Below, piece by piece: positions 23,780 through 33,544 of a stretch of 64,000 nt of DNA. The stretch covers positions 150,782,511 to 150,846,510 of the forward strand of contig OV884059.1 of NCBI GenBank assembly GCA_930367215.1, written 5' to 3'. This stretch comes from Pollenia angustigena (Eukaryota; Arthropoda; Insecta; Diptera; Polleniidae). Numbering within the stretch: position 1 is the first letter of the stretch; each line of letters starts with the position of its first letter. The notes beneath the pieces are model-generated. The model was not told the DNA's origin. It saw only the letters and a list, made by a program, of their open reading frames with translations, and ran no database searches. The position numbers and the translations under genes are program-made.

Positions 23780-24641
23780 CAGTGAATTCGCGAAAACGTG
23801 AACACTCAAAAGGGTGAACGTCTCAGAAACGTGAACCAATTTATTTTTACACAGGCTATTCTAAAACGTGAACAAAATCTGGAAGCTCGAAAACGTGAAC
23901 GTGTTTACTTTTTAAAATGTTTTTTGAATTGGGAAATCCCCGAATTGAGTTCACTTATTGGTTGATGTTACAGCGTTCTTTTTTCTTAATTGCATCCATG
24001 TATGTAATACGCTGACATGTTAACTGTTTTTTAACATCGCTACGTTATTCGTTATTCGTGAAAGTGAAAAATGTCATTAAAAACCCCGAAAGTGTTATCT
24101 TTGAAAGATAAAGTAAATATTCTTGAATTATTGCAAAAGGTTTATAGTGTCAGTGGCTTGGTTAGAAAATATGGTGTTGCTAAATCAACAGTTTGTTCCA
24201 TTTAGAGGCAAAAATAGGAAATAGAAGCTCTTATAAGGCTTTAATATTGGCTAAAAATGAGATGGCCGACCAAATTGAAATCAGTGTGTTAAGAAAACTT
24301 AAAGAAAAAGCTTTGTTAAAGATGATCAAAAAAAAAACTTATTAACATTCTTCAAACAAAAAAATATTTCTTTTCGTTTTTGTTACTTTTATGTGTATTT
24401 TTTATGATATTCATAAGAAATATATATTTTTAATGTATCAACTGAATTATTGCACATACATATATTTTTTGTTATTAAAAATGAATAAAATATTCGCTTA
24501 AAATACATATGTACTTGTTTATGTATTTATTTTTAAATAGGGGTATTATTTTTTTAAATTTTTGGCATTCGATAACGTGGACAATCTGGAAAACGTGAAA
24601 CGCCATGGTAAAAATTAGTTCACGTTATCGCGAGTTCACTG
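23780..24641 (+). mobile_element. pogo/Tigger-type element, 862 bp, internally deleted
   Basis: The ends CAGTGAATTCGCGAAAACGTG and (complement of right) CAGTGAACTCGCGATAACGTG have the CAGT start of the pogo/Tigger group, with TA on both sides (23778-23779 and 24642-24643). Subterminal AACGTGAAC motifs repeat on both arms. It keeps only the DNA-binding start of the transposase (next entry); the DDE core is lost. Confidence 0.8.
24071..24205 (+). pseudogene. pogo/CENP-B-like N-terminal helix-turn-helix remnant
   Basis: The frame MSLKTPKVLSLKDKVNILEL continues LQKVYSVSGLVRKYGVAKST before a TAG at 24203-24205. It has the N-terminal helix-turn-helix of pogo/Tigger transposases and CENP-B-type proteins: a basic start, LSLKxKxxIL, then a LVRKYGVAKSTV recognition helix. 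Past the stop, another frame has a few helical stretches but no catalytic motifs. A 44-residue product would at most bind the element's ends. Confidence 0.75.
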
Positions 24642-24786
24642 TATTTATAATTACGATAAACATTAATATGTTTACAATAGCTATAATATTGTTGATATTA
24701 GATAAAATAACAATTATTTGTGTACGACAACAATAAACATTGTGCTGTTGCCGTAACCATGCCCAACCCTATTTTTTCTCTGCGTG

Positions 24787-26225
24787 TATGAACACCATAA
24801 GGTTAGGCCGTAATGGAAAGATCTTAAGTTGATCTTGAACTTTTTCAACACTTATCTAATTCATATCTAAAATTATAAGATATCCTCTTCTGTCACTTTA
24901 ACCTCTTTGGAAATGGTGTAATTTTACACATGTTGATTTTATTATAAGTGAGTTTATATGTTCACTCACTCCCATTTCTATGTATGTATATCTGTTTATC
25001 TGCCTACCTACCAATCTACCTTCCCTATGCTCATACTAAAAAAGTACTCGTATTTATTTTTCTATGAATATCTCTACATCGATATCTGTCTGTTTGTCTG
25101 TCTGGGGCAAATATTCGCCTACCTTTTTCACTGTCCGTCCATCCACATGTTTTGTGGGTATTGGGTTTTGTACAAAAGTTTGAGTGTAAATGTTAATATT
25201 CCTTTAATGCTTGTTTTTTGTTTCTTGTATTTTTTCGACAAATTGACTGTTGAGGCTGAAATTATATGTAATTGAGTGTTTTTCGTTTGTACAACAATAC
25301 AATTTTTTAATGTTGTTTGTTTTTTTTTTCTACAATTTTTTCAAACTATAACAAAGTGTATGTTGCTGTCATGTGAATGAGTCAGTACGTCAGTTTGAGC
25401 GCGTGTTTGTGTCTTTAAAATCAAAAAAAAAAATTGAATATAAATTATTTTTCTTATTGCTGTTATTTGAATACGGTTTAATTGTTTTTGTTTAATGTTG
25501 TTTCAGCTTTTCATATAATGGTTTATGTTTATGTTGTTTCAGTGATGGAATATAAAAATGCATAAATATACATATTTTTTTAAATGTTTAAACCTTAAAT
25601 CCGTATTAAATAGTTTATATACCATTCGTACAACTCGTATTTTAGTGCAAATTTAGTGAAGAAAAAAATCGTTCATGTGTGGATATAAAAATTGCTCTGA
25701 AAAAAGAACAACAAGAAAATTGTGAAAATTATACTTTTGAACTCCATAAATATTTGTTAAGTTCAGTTTTTAAAAAATAAATATGCACATAAAGAAAATA
25801 AATATACAGATATAAAAGACATGAGAAGGGTATTTATTTCACTGTGAATTAAATAATTGGTATGTGTTTTTAAATATCTCAAAAAAAAAAGAGAAATTCA
25901 TAGGTTTTTACCAAAGAGATAAATGCAATTACGACAACTACCAAGTGAGAAAATAATTGAAAAAATAAATATAAATTTAAAGTTGTGATAAAATAAATTG
26001 TGTTGTGTTGTGTGTTTACGCCTGGATATTGTTTAACAAACTTTTTTAGTACAAAAGGTATATTTTAAAAACTTGGGATCATGCACTTGGCTCAACATTC
26101 AAAATAAAAGGTAAATATGCCCAACTATTTTTGTAGATAATTAATCTTGAAAGCGAAATACATAGATGATTAAAATTTATATTGAAGACTTTATTTAAAT
26201 AGTTTTTAAACATTTATCGATATCT
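24787..26225. other. Non-coding DNA; possible untranslated exon near the right end
   Basis: No element ends were found. The 105-codon frame at 24958-25275 is low complexity and lacks domains. The purine-rich tract 25620-26110 has the texture of a fly 5' untranslated region, and AAAATAAAAG-GTAAATATG at about 26102-26120 could be a donor site. None of this is proof of a gene. Confidence 0.3.
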
Positions 26226-26391
26226 ATAACACTGTGCTAGAATTTGACACTTGTTTTGTGACAAGCGGGGCACCTGGCGTTTTAACCAAAAATTCGGGTA
26301 CGCTCAATTCAGTGGGGCTAACAGTTTTTAGGTTTACCCTTGTTTTTGTAATATACCGTTATTTAGAAAATGGAGGAGGTTGCACAACATA

Positions 26392-27032
26392 TCGACCCCT
26401 TTGCGCGAAATTATCGTATATGCCAATTTTTTTGAAATTTAGTTTTTGATGCAATCTTGTTCTACATTCAAAGACACGTCACCTGACAAAATATTGTAGT
26501 CAAATTACACTTCCTTGCTCCAAAAATTCAATAGCCCAATTCACAATCTTGTGCAAATGGTCTTGCATCGTAGCATTTGCAAAATGGTATAGTGAATACT
26601 GTAGTATACTTTTGGGATTATAGTAAATACTATACCATTTTTCAGATCGGCTTGGTTCATTGAGTGTTAGCTGTCGTTTTGCAATCAACTCGAGTAAAAA
26701 TAAACTATTGGTTTTAGGCGTTGCATATTTGCAAAAGAGTAGCAAGTGCATTGCTGTATATTTTGTTGGTGTAGAGTAAAAATATACTATGCCATTTTGC
26801 AAATGCTACGATATAAAGTTATGGTTTTAACCATGATCCCAAAAGTATGCTATGGTATTTGCTATTCCATTTTGCAAATGCTACGATGCAATACCATTTG
26901 CACAAGATTGTCAATTGGGCTAATGTATATTTTCATTTTATAATGCAAGCGAAAGCAGATAAAAGTAGAAAAATTACTGTCCTGTAAAATTTGGTTTTTG
27001 TAACATACGATAATTTCGCGCAAAGGGGTCGA
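26392..27032. mobile_element. TCGACCCC-ended MITE, long copy with an inner insertion
   Basis: TCGACCCCTTTGCGCGAAAT and its complement (ATTTCGCGCAAAGGGGTCGA) bound it; the inverted repeat extends through ATTATCGTAT. It splits a GCACAACATATTCGCGTAAC stretch that is continuous in the related repeats. Removing the 26532-26922 insert leaves about 250 bp, close to the 3893-4103 copy. Confidence 0.7.
26532..26922. mobile_element. Inverted-repeat MITE, 391 bp, inside the TCGACCCC element
   Basis: The 56-base ends begin TAGCCCAATTCACAATCTTG and include GCATCGTAGCATTTGC; the right arm is the near-exact complement. The 3.9-kb copy of the host is continuous at this point. The target duplication is not clear. 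The short frames in both directions (26500-26943) come from the arms. Confidence 0.7.
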
Positions 27033-27369
27033 AATATTCGCGTAACTCAAAAATGGTTTAGTTAACTAAAAACCGAAATTCCGCAATAAAATGGCCCTTA
27101 AGAATGTAGAAACAGTTTTTTTTTTGCCAAAAAAAAAAATTATTTTCAGCAAAATTTCGAAATTGTTGTTTTTTTTTTAAATTCATGAAAAATTGGAAAA
27201 TGCTGCTGAGTTTTTCTACACGTATGGAAGATAAAGTTCCAAACAAAGCAAGCCATAAAAGACTAAAATCTGTCTACAACTATTGATTTTATTCACAATC
27301 TATGAATTTTGATTAAACTTAAGGATATCATAAAACGGCATATTTGTATGGGCACTCCCCTAAGGGTAA

Positions 27370-27877
27370 TGCTAAGTTCACACTTGGGTTTTTAAACGCT
27401 TTAAGCAAAATGTTGATTTAGCTAATCAAAGCCGTTCACATTACATTTGAGATGATTAAGATGACAGATGATTAAGAAAAAAACACACAACAAACACACA
27501 AAAAAAAATCAAACAAATTTAAATTTCTTTAAAGTATTAAAAATGGATAAAAACACTTTTATAAAGTTATCAGAAGATTATTTTAATCATTTTAATGATG
27601 AAATTGTGAAAATTTATGAATTATTTAAGGAAAAAAATAAAAACATTAAGCAGAAATCTTGGCCGGTTGTACACGACATGTTGGCGATTCTACATTATTA
27701 GGTATGTTCAGTGGACTCTATGTGGTTTATGAAGTGATTTAGTTGTAATCATGTCGATTTGAAGTGATCAACAAATCACTTCAATGTATGGGTAATCATC
27801 TCGATTTTGAAGTGATAAGAGCTTAATCACGTTCGAGCTGCTTAAACGCGTTTCAGAACTCAAGTGTGAACATAGTA
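27370..27877 (+). mobile_element. PIF/Harbinger-like element, 508 bp
   Basis: The left end TGCTAAGTTCACACTTGGGTT and the complement of the right end (TACTATGTTCACACTTGAGTT) are inverted, with TAA on both sides (27367-27369 and 27878-27880). GTTCACACTTG ends with a TAA or TTA target are what I expect of PIF/Harbinger elements. A single short ORF lies inside. Confidence 0.65.
27543..27701 (+). CDS. Small ORF of the PIF-like element, unknown function
   Basis: The 52-codon frame MDKNTFIKLSEDYFNHFNDE continues to KQKSWPVVHDMLAILHY and a stop. It is acidic then basic, and predicted helical. I do not recognise it; it could be the start of the second, SANT/Myb-like protein of a Harbinger element, but the match is not strong enough to assign. 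It is intact inside a non-autonomous element and may never be translated. Confidence 0.3.
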   Translation: MDKNTFIKLSEDYFNHFNDEIVKIYELFKEKNKNIKQKSWPVVHDMLAILHY

Positions 27878-28349
27878 TAAGAGATAAAGAGCAAGTATGT
27901 TTTGAGAAAATATTCAGGATTCATTTTATCCCCCTAGGAGCAACTCCTAGGTAGTTATGGTCCTTTTTCTTAAATATATCTCTAGACTGTATTAAAAATT
28001 TTGTATGGGAACCCTTTTAGGAGTGGAGATAGCGGGTAGGTATGTTAAAAAGTAATGATGGTTGGTTGGTCAAACATTCGATCCGTCTAGGATTATCCTA
28101 CGCGATAGGATTATCCAGAATATCTTTGAGTTCTACCCAGTGCACCACTGCGGTGCCCGTTAGCCAACAGTTAAACATCAATCTTTAAAAAAAAAAAGTT
28201 TAATTAAAATTTGTAACCCTGTATTTATAAAAATTTTTTAAATTTAATAAAGGTTAAATTATTAGTTGTTTTTGTTTGGCTGTAGGTCCACGTAAATAAA
28301 TAAAATAAAAAAATAAAAATTCTTAATATTTTTATTATTTTCCCAATAT

Positions 28350-28378
28350 TTCGGTTAGCATCGCTAACCATCTTCAGG
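28350..28378 (-). ncRNA. Hammerhead-like motif, degenerate
   Basis: The minus strand has CTGAAGA, one extra base, the stem GGTTAGC/GCTAACC, then GAAA. This is the order of a hammerhead core with a bulged base before helix II. No helix I partner or cleavage triplet is obvious, so it may be only a relic. Confidence 0.3.
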
Positions 28379-28469
28379 GGTCTGGATAAATAATTACAAT
28401 AATAATTATTATTAACAATCAGTATTGTGGTTATTTTGTTGAACTATTTATGGTTTTTAATCCAAATTT

Positions 28470-28810
28470 CAAGTAGTTTTATAATCAGGCTTAAGTTCAT
28501 CAAATTTAATTTTCATTAAATTATTTTTATGAAGAAATTTAGTCAAAATTGTTATTGATAATTTTTCATTCTTGACGTGGCTGGGGCTCGAACCCCGGCC
28601 GGCAAATCCATCTGAGGAGATCGAGTGGTTGCGATCGAAACATGTCATGGTAACCTGCCGGCCGGGGTTCGAGCCCCAGCCACGTCAAGAATGAAAAATT
28701 ATCAATAACAATTTTGACTAATTTTCGTGTTGTAAAATTCCTTTCTTCATAAAAATAATTTAATGAAAATTAAATTTGATAAACTTAAGCCTGATTATAA
28801 AAATACATAA
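28470..28810. repeat. Palindrome in the Penelope terminal region
   Basis: About 28490-28603 and 28657-28790 are inverted copies. The inner 33 bases (28571-28603 and 28657-28689) pair perfectly. The outer segments share TTCATCAAATTTAATTTTCA and TTATTTTTATGAAGAA with their complements. A diverged copy lacking the centre lies at 48720-48975. Confidence 0.85.
28571..28689 (+). ncRNA. Hammerhead ribozyme, type I, short helix III
   Basis: Every core base is present on the plus strand. CTGAGGA is at 28612-28618, helix II GATCG/CGATC at 28619-28623 and 28632-28636, and GAAA at 28637-28640. The GTC cleavage site ends at 28646. Helix I starts with CCAT (28608-28611) against ATGG (28647-28650). An internal loop follows (AAAT facing TAACCT), then a perfect 33-bp helix. 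Helix III is only A-U and C-G closed by two bases, but ACATGT there is self-complementary, so activity would probably need a dimer. Hammerheads are documented in Penelope-like elements. This one reads opposite to the reverse transcriptase gene. Confidence 0.85.
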
Positions 28811-28960
28811 AATTTGGATTAAAAATTATTATTAATATTAAACAAAAAACAAACCAAAATATTACAAAGATAATTACATGGTAACAATTAAAAAAATATA
28901 ATAACACAAAACTTCACAATAACACTTGCGCCACTACTTATTAGATTTTCTTAACTAAAT

Positions 28961-30138
28961 CTAGTTTATCGATCGTCTGTTTTTGTTTATTAATTGTCTG
29001 TATATGTGTGCAGAGTTTTCTGTGTCTTGTCGGTAATTGCGACGAAGCTGTGGATTAACATCAATCATATGCAGCATCTCCAATGTAAATCTTCTTAAAT
29101 AATTTCTCTCTTCATGTAATATTTTTACTCCTTTAAAATGTGGTTTGTGGTTTTTCAACGTACAGTGGGCTGGTAGTGCAGTTTTTTGTTCAATAGGTTT
29201 GTCAATAGCTTTATGGTCAGATTTGTGCGAAGCTATTCTTGTCTTAAGTTTTGTTTTTGTCGTCCCTACGTATACTTTATTGCATATATTGAGCCCGTCA
29301 CCACTACAGGGAATTTTGTAAACCACATTTGACTTGTCTTCCTTTTTAATTTTTGATTTTGTTTCTAAATGCTACTTCAAATTTTTCTTCGTCATAAATA
29401 TCTGAGTTTTTCCATCTTTCCGAGAGTCCAGAAACATATGATATGCTTGTATACCTTTTTGGTTCTCTTACCACCTGTTGCCTGTTGTTTTTTGCACGTT
29501 TTATAATATTTAATTGTCCTTATTGGGAAGTCATTCATGGTTAAAATATTCGTTATTTTAGTTATATTGTTTTTATGGAATTCCGTGTCACTTATTTTAA
29601 GAACTCGTCGTATGAAATTTGATGCTGTATTTATAATAACTTTTCTAGGGTGCTTAGAATTAAAATCTATCAATCGTCTCGAGGCTGTTGGTTTTTGATA
29701 CCAATTAACTTTTACACTGTTCCCTTTTCTAATAGCAATTGCGTCTAAGTATGGTAGTTGGTTGCCATTTTCTTCCTCCATGGTAAACTGTATTTGTCCA
29801 TTAAATGAATTTAGTTTTACGATGGTGTCCTATATTCTGTCCTTTTTTACAATTGCGAATAAATCATCTACATATTTCATAATTATCCTCGGTTTTTCGT
29901 CCATTTTATCTAGTGATATGTCAAGAAGTTGTTCCATAATTATATCAGCTATGACTGGTGAGGCTGGAGAGCCCATCGGCATTCCATTTCTTTGTTCATA
30001 GATTTTGTCATCATACACTAAATATCTACTTTCCTTGATACAGAACCTCAACATGTCCAAAAACAAATCCTTAGGTATATTTGTATGTGTCTCTAAAAAT
30101 TTCCATTTTTCTTCAATTGTCCTTAGCGCTAAATTAAT
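28961..30138 (-). pseudogene. Penelope-like reverse transcriptase with GIY-YIG endonuclease, broken
   Basis: Reading from 30138 downward, the frame has GMPMGSPASPVIADI (the conserved RT region before the catalytic box), then KYVDDLFAI, the YxDD catalytic box. An in-frame TAG sits at about 29830. After it come the thumb motif PYLDAIAIRKGN and the NWYQKPTASRRLIDF segment. Near 29450 the frame shifts, and a second frame supplies SISYVSGLSERW and DEEKFEVAFRNKI before another break near 29345. The last block has VYKIPCSGDG, KVYVGTTKTKLKTRI and SHKSD, the GIY-YIG endonuclease of this family. With the N-terminal part missing and at least three breaks, it is not functional. Confidence 0.85.
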
Positions 30139-30213
30139 TGGTTTACAAAACAAATTTTGTATGAAAATTCTCCTTAATAAGCGTTTGTTAAATTTAATAA
30201 TCGTTTATAAATA

Positions 30214-31070
30214 CGGGCGTTAATCTTTTGTAAACAAAATCAAAATTTATAGACAGGTTTTAATCATTTATGACTTGTTGTGCTTGAAACATTCCCCTGT
30301 AGTAAATAAAATAGTCAGTTGCAAAAAACACCAACTATAAATTAACTATTTTTCAAAGGACTACAAATTGGTTTAAATCTCATGCAGATATGAACCAAAC
30401 ATATTGCATAGAGGCACACGTAAAACACAAATAAAAGCAAAATAAGTAAAACAAGCATGCCGTGAAGTCAAATGAAAAAAAATATTACAAACATATTTAA
30501 ATAATTAAAAATAATTGAAAATTTAATCAATACAAATCTGTTTATGTACAAGCAATTATGTAGCGTTTTTATTTCAGCATGTATTATACATCATCATTTA
30601 AAGCAATTTGATGCAAAATTTGCTTAAATAATTATTTCTATATAAATGTATGTATGTATGTATGTTTATATGTACTATGTATTTGACAAAAAATTTTTTA
30701 AATTTAAATAATTTATTATAAACCGACTATACTATTAATTGACTACAAATTGGTTGAAAAATAAGTAGTTAGTAGTCAATTTAAAAGTCATGCAAAGATG
30801 GCCAATTGACTACTGCCTATGACATGCCCACGTTAAAATAATGAGTCGTCGACAAGGAAAAAAGTCACTTAATCAACTAGATGTGGTTATAAAAAAACCA
30901 GTTTGAAGTTACTTAAAAATGTGTTTGACTTCCTACAGGGTCGTTTCGTTTTCTATACATACGTGTAGAAAAAATTAGAAGAATGGCTGCATTTTCCAAC
31001 TTTTTATAAATTTTATATGTATATCTAAACGCATTTCAATATCCGCAATCTTTGACCCGTCCGGTAGCCT
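30214..31070. other. Non-coding AT-rich DNA, no gene seen
   Basis: It is unique-looking sequence with a short GTAT microsatellite at about 30645-30665. The small region 30955-31015 resembles, in reverse, the sequence around 27180-27240. Confidence 0.45.
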
Positions 31071-31369
31071 TCAGTTTGGCTCTTGCAAAACCGCCAATGT
31101 TATATGAACATCCAGAATAGTGAAAAACAATATGTTTACACATGAGGTTCTAAAGAGTGAACACAACCTACCTCTATTATGTGAACAACTTGCAACCGTT
31201 GATTTTTTTGTAACTATGTATTTGTTGTAATGGGTGTTTATTTAGTTTATCACAACTTTGAGTTGGAATTACTGCTTTATTTGAGCAGCCATTTAACAGC
31301 TGATAGTTGCTTTTTGTTTAGTTTGCTTTGAAATTTCATTATGAATCGACTTATGACTTATTATGAATC

Positions 31370-31522
31370 GAGCAACGCGCAAATTGTTGAAATTTTTAAT
31401 CAATTAATAATTCGGCAAATGGGCTAAAGCACAAATAGATATTGATTTTGAACTTCCACTCAAAATTTTATTTCCCGATGAAGTCTATTTCTGGTTGAAT
31501 GGGTACGTAAATAAGCAGAATT
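31370..31522 (+). pseudogene. Tc1/mariner-type transposase fragment
   Basis: The frame FPDEVYFWLNGYVNKQN at about 31471-31520 matches the motif around the first catalytic aspartate of a mariner-related transposase type common in insects (xDExxFxLxGxVNKQN). Upstream, a frame with ESSNAQIVEIFNQ may belong to its helix-turn-helix region. The rest of the gene is missing. Confidence 0.6.
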
Positions 31523-31897
31523 GTTTTAAATGTCATTACATTTTTTTTCCATTGATACAAAAAATATATTTCCTTGTTTTATTATGATTAAAACTTGTGT
31601 GACTCTATAAAGAACACCCTTTACTATAAATGTGTTCTTCCCCGAAATAAGCTAGAATGTGTATATACGAATGCAAAGGAAAATTTATATGATGGTTGGT
31701 GTTTGTAAAGTAATTGCTTGGAGTGAAAATAATATATCTGATAATGATATTTGGCATTGCGAAAATGCAGGGACAAGGCATTACAGAAATCCCTTAAAGC
31801 AAAAAAATATAAGCGACTACTTTCATGCAGATTAATTATTAACAAACTAATTTAAAATGAAAACTTAATATGTATAAGTTATGTATGTGCACATTAG

Positions 31898-33511
31898 ACT
31901 GGTCGCATCTTGTATGGGATTTTTTTTTTTTTAAATTTAATTGTTTGCGGTGCTTAAAATATGAGGTTTGGTGTAAGAAATCATGATCTAATTTTTCAGG
32001 TCAATCCGACGGTGCCTAGCCGTGCCGGGTGGGGCCCAAATTCCCCATATTATAAAAAAAACATATTTTATATCAGATCTTTATAGTTATACTAGTTGAA
32101 AAGCCGAAAATCAAAAATATGGCTTCGTTACGATCTTCCGCAGAGAAAGTACTTCAAGTGTGCCAAAGTAAAGTAAATTTTATTGCGGAATTTCGGGTTT
32201 TTTAGTTTTTCAATCAACTTAAGCGTTTTTGAGTTACGCGAACATATGTTGTGCAACCTCATTAATTTTCGAAATAACGGTATATCTCGAAAACCAAAGC
32301 CAACATAAAGAAAAAAGTTTCAACTTTCTTAAAGAAAATTTTATTTCGGTTTTTTTTAGTTTTTCAATAAGCTAAAGGGTTTTTGAGTTGCGCGAACATA
32401 TCGAGCCTTTGGTGCAAGATGGTTGTAACTCAAAATTTGAATTTTTTGAGCTGGGTATGCAGAAATGATGTTTGGGAAAATATCTATCTAATATCTATGT
32501 ACGGGAGGTACCACGCCCACTTCTCCAGTCCCACCCACATTTTGTGGGATGGTGTGTATTGATAACTAAAATTTGTGTTCTAAATTTGGAAACTTTGGCT
32601 CTTGCCGTTCTCCAGATATACTGAAAAAAATAATTAAAATACAACAACAACAAGGGATTTTTGAACACAAAACATACTTAGAAGCACGTTCTGGTATATA
32701 ACTCTGACACCAATCGAGTCTCCACCTTTAAATTTTCTGCAAATGTTGAAGAGGGTATAATACTTAACATATATTTTTTTAAGAATTTTAAAAAATATAC
32801 TTTTCTAGATATGGACCTTTGAACTCAAGACCCCAAAAATTTACCTTTGACCTTTTCTTAGAAAAACACAATATGCATATAATTTTAAAGGGTGCACTTT
32901 CACCTTTAAAACGATACCAATAAAACTAAATTATCTTGCGTAGTTCAAGAGTTCTATCCCCTTTTGTAAGGAGACTTTTGTGTTTTTTTAAACATTTTTC
33001 ACATATTTTATGACGTCATATTTCGGATGCCGAAAGAATGTGGGGTCTGAAATTTATGTTTTGTTAAAGTCCAATTACATATAACATTTGTGTTGAATTT
33101 CATTCAAATCGGAGGTGCTGATGCCGAAAATGCCATTTTTTCGTGATGGTTTGACGTGTTTTAACTCTATGTCGTGATGTTTGCATGTATGTCCTATTCT
33201 TTCCGCAATTTTCTGAAGCCATCTGATGACATAGGAAGCTGAAATATGGCACACTTGAAGTACTTTCTCTGCGGAAGATCGTAACGAAGCCATATTTTTG
33301 ATTTTCGGCTTTTCAACTAGTATAACTATAAAGATCTGATAGAAAAGATGTTTTTTTTTTATAATATGGGGAACTTTGGGCCCCAACCGGCACGGCTAGG
33401 CACCGTCGGATTGACCTGAAAAATTAGATAATGATTTCTTACACCAAACCTCATATTTTAAGCAACGCAAACAATTAAATTAAAAAAAAAAAAAAAAAAT
33501 TGCGACCAGTC
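31898..33511 (-). mobile_element. Long-TIR element with TA target, 1.61 kb
   Basis: GACTGGTCGCA at the left and TGCGACCAGTC at the right are flanked by TA (31896-31897 and 33512-33513). The inverted arms run about 260 bp (to 32160 and from 33246) and include CCGACGGTGCCTAGCCGTGCC and GATCTTCCGCAGAGAAAGTA. The interior has a block related to the AACT family (about 32165-32410) and a minus-strand ORF. No known transposase is visible. It interrupts an older pogo-like repeat. Confidence 0.75.
33075..33293 (-). CDS. Small ORF reading out of the right arm of the TA element
   Basis: Starting at the ATG at 33293, the frame MASLRSSAEKVLQVCHISAS continues to IRWLQKIAERIGHTCKHHDI and ends near EIQHKCYM, 72 codons. 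The first 15 codons lie in the inverted arm and so also exist at 32120-32165. The predicted helix around IRWLQKIAERIG could bind nucleic acid, but I recognise no family. It may be a remnant of the element's own protein. Confidence 0.3.
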   Translation of the reverse strand: MASLRSSAEKVLQVCHISASYVIRWLQKIAERIGHTCKHHDIELKHVKPSRKNGIFGISTSDLNEIQHKCYM

Positions 33512-33544
33512 TAGTACAAATATTAAAAATGATTTGAAGTACTT

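Larger units (their letters stand above)
22430..24786. mobile_element. TA-flanked element, 2.36 kb, carrying two insertions
   Basis: The left end CACGCAAAGAAAAAACATGG and the complement of the right end, CACGCAGAGAAAAAATAGGG, form the inverted repeat, with TA on both sides (22428-22429 and 24787-24788). Its own interior holds a 42-bp tandem array and short TCATATTATG motifs on both arms. The TA elements at 23061-23434 and 23780-24641 are inside it. A 77-codon frame from 22864 runs into the first insertion and has no recognisable domain. Confidence 0.65.
26255..27110 (+). repeat. Internal module of the AACT-duplication family, split by a MITE
   Basis: GGCACCTGGCGTTTTAACC, TAACAGTTTTTAGGTTTACC, ATATACCGTTATTT and GAGGTTGCACAACAT on the left, then TATTCGCGTAACTCAAAAA and CGAAATTCCGCAATAAA on the right, reproduce the core of the element at 51594-52711. 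The order is the same and the TCGACCCC element interrupts it. Confidence 0.65.
28256..30138 (-). mobile_element. Penelope-like retroelement, 5'-truncated
   Basis: This is a minus-strand element of about 1.88 kb with a reverse transcriptase and GIY-YIG endonuclease gene (separate entry). Its terminal region contains a large palindrome with a hammerhead ribozyme. The boundaries come from comparing the split host repeat with its intact copy at 11.7 kb. Truncation at 30138 removes the start of the reverse transcriptase, as expected for incomplete target-primed reverse transcription. Confidence 0.85.
28218..30213. repeat. MITE-like repeat split by the Penelope insertion
   Basis: The left piece (CCCTGTATTTATAAAAATTT...AATAAAGGTT) and the right piece (GGTTTACAAAAC...TTTATAAATACGGGCG) together make the repeat seen continuous at 11744-11840. 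The outer ends are inverted around TATTTATAAA. GGTT is present on both sides of the insertion and is at least part of its target duplication. Confidence 0.6.

Noticed and set aside
24958..25275. 105-codon ORF as a gene
   Set aside because: Low complexity, rich in Y, F, C and L, no domain, and compatible with chance in such sequence.
28580..28690. tRNA-like T arms (GGTTCGAGCCCC) in both directions
   Set aside because: They are the two strands of the 33-bp helix I of the hammerhead. No D or anticodon arm is present.
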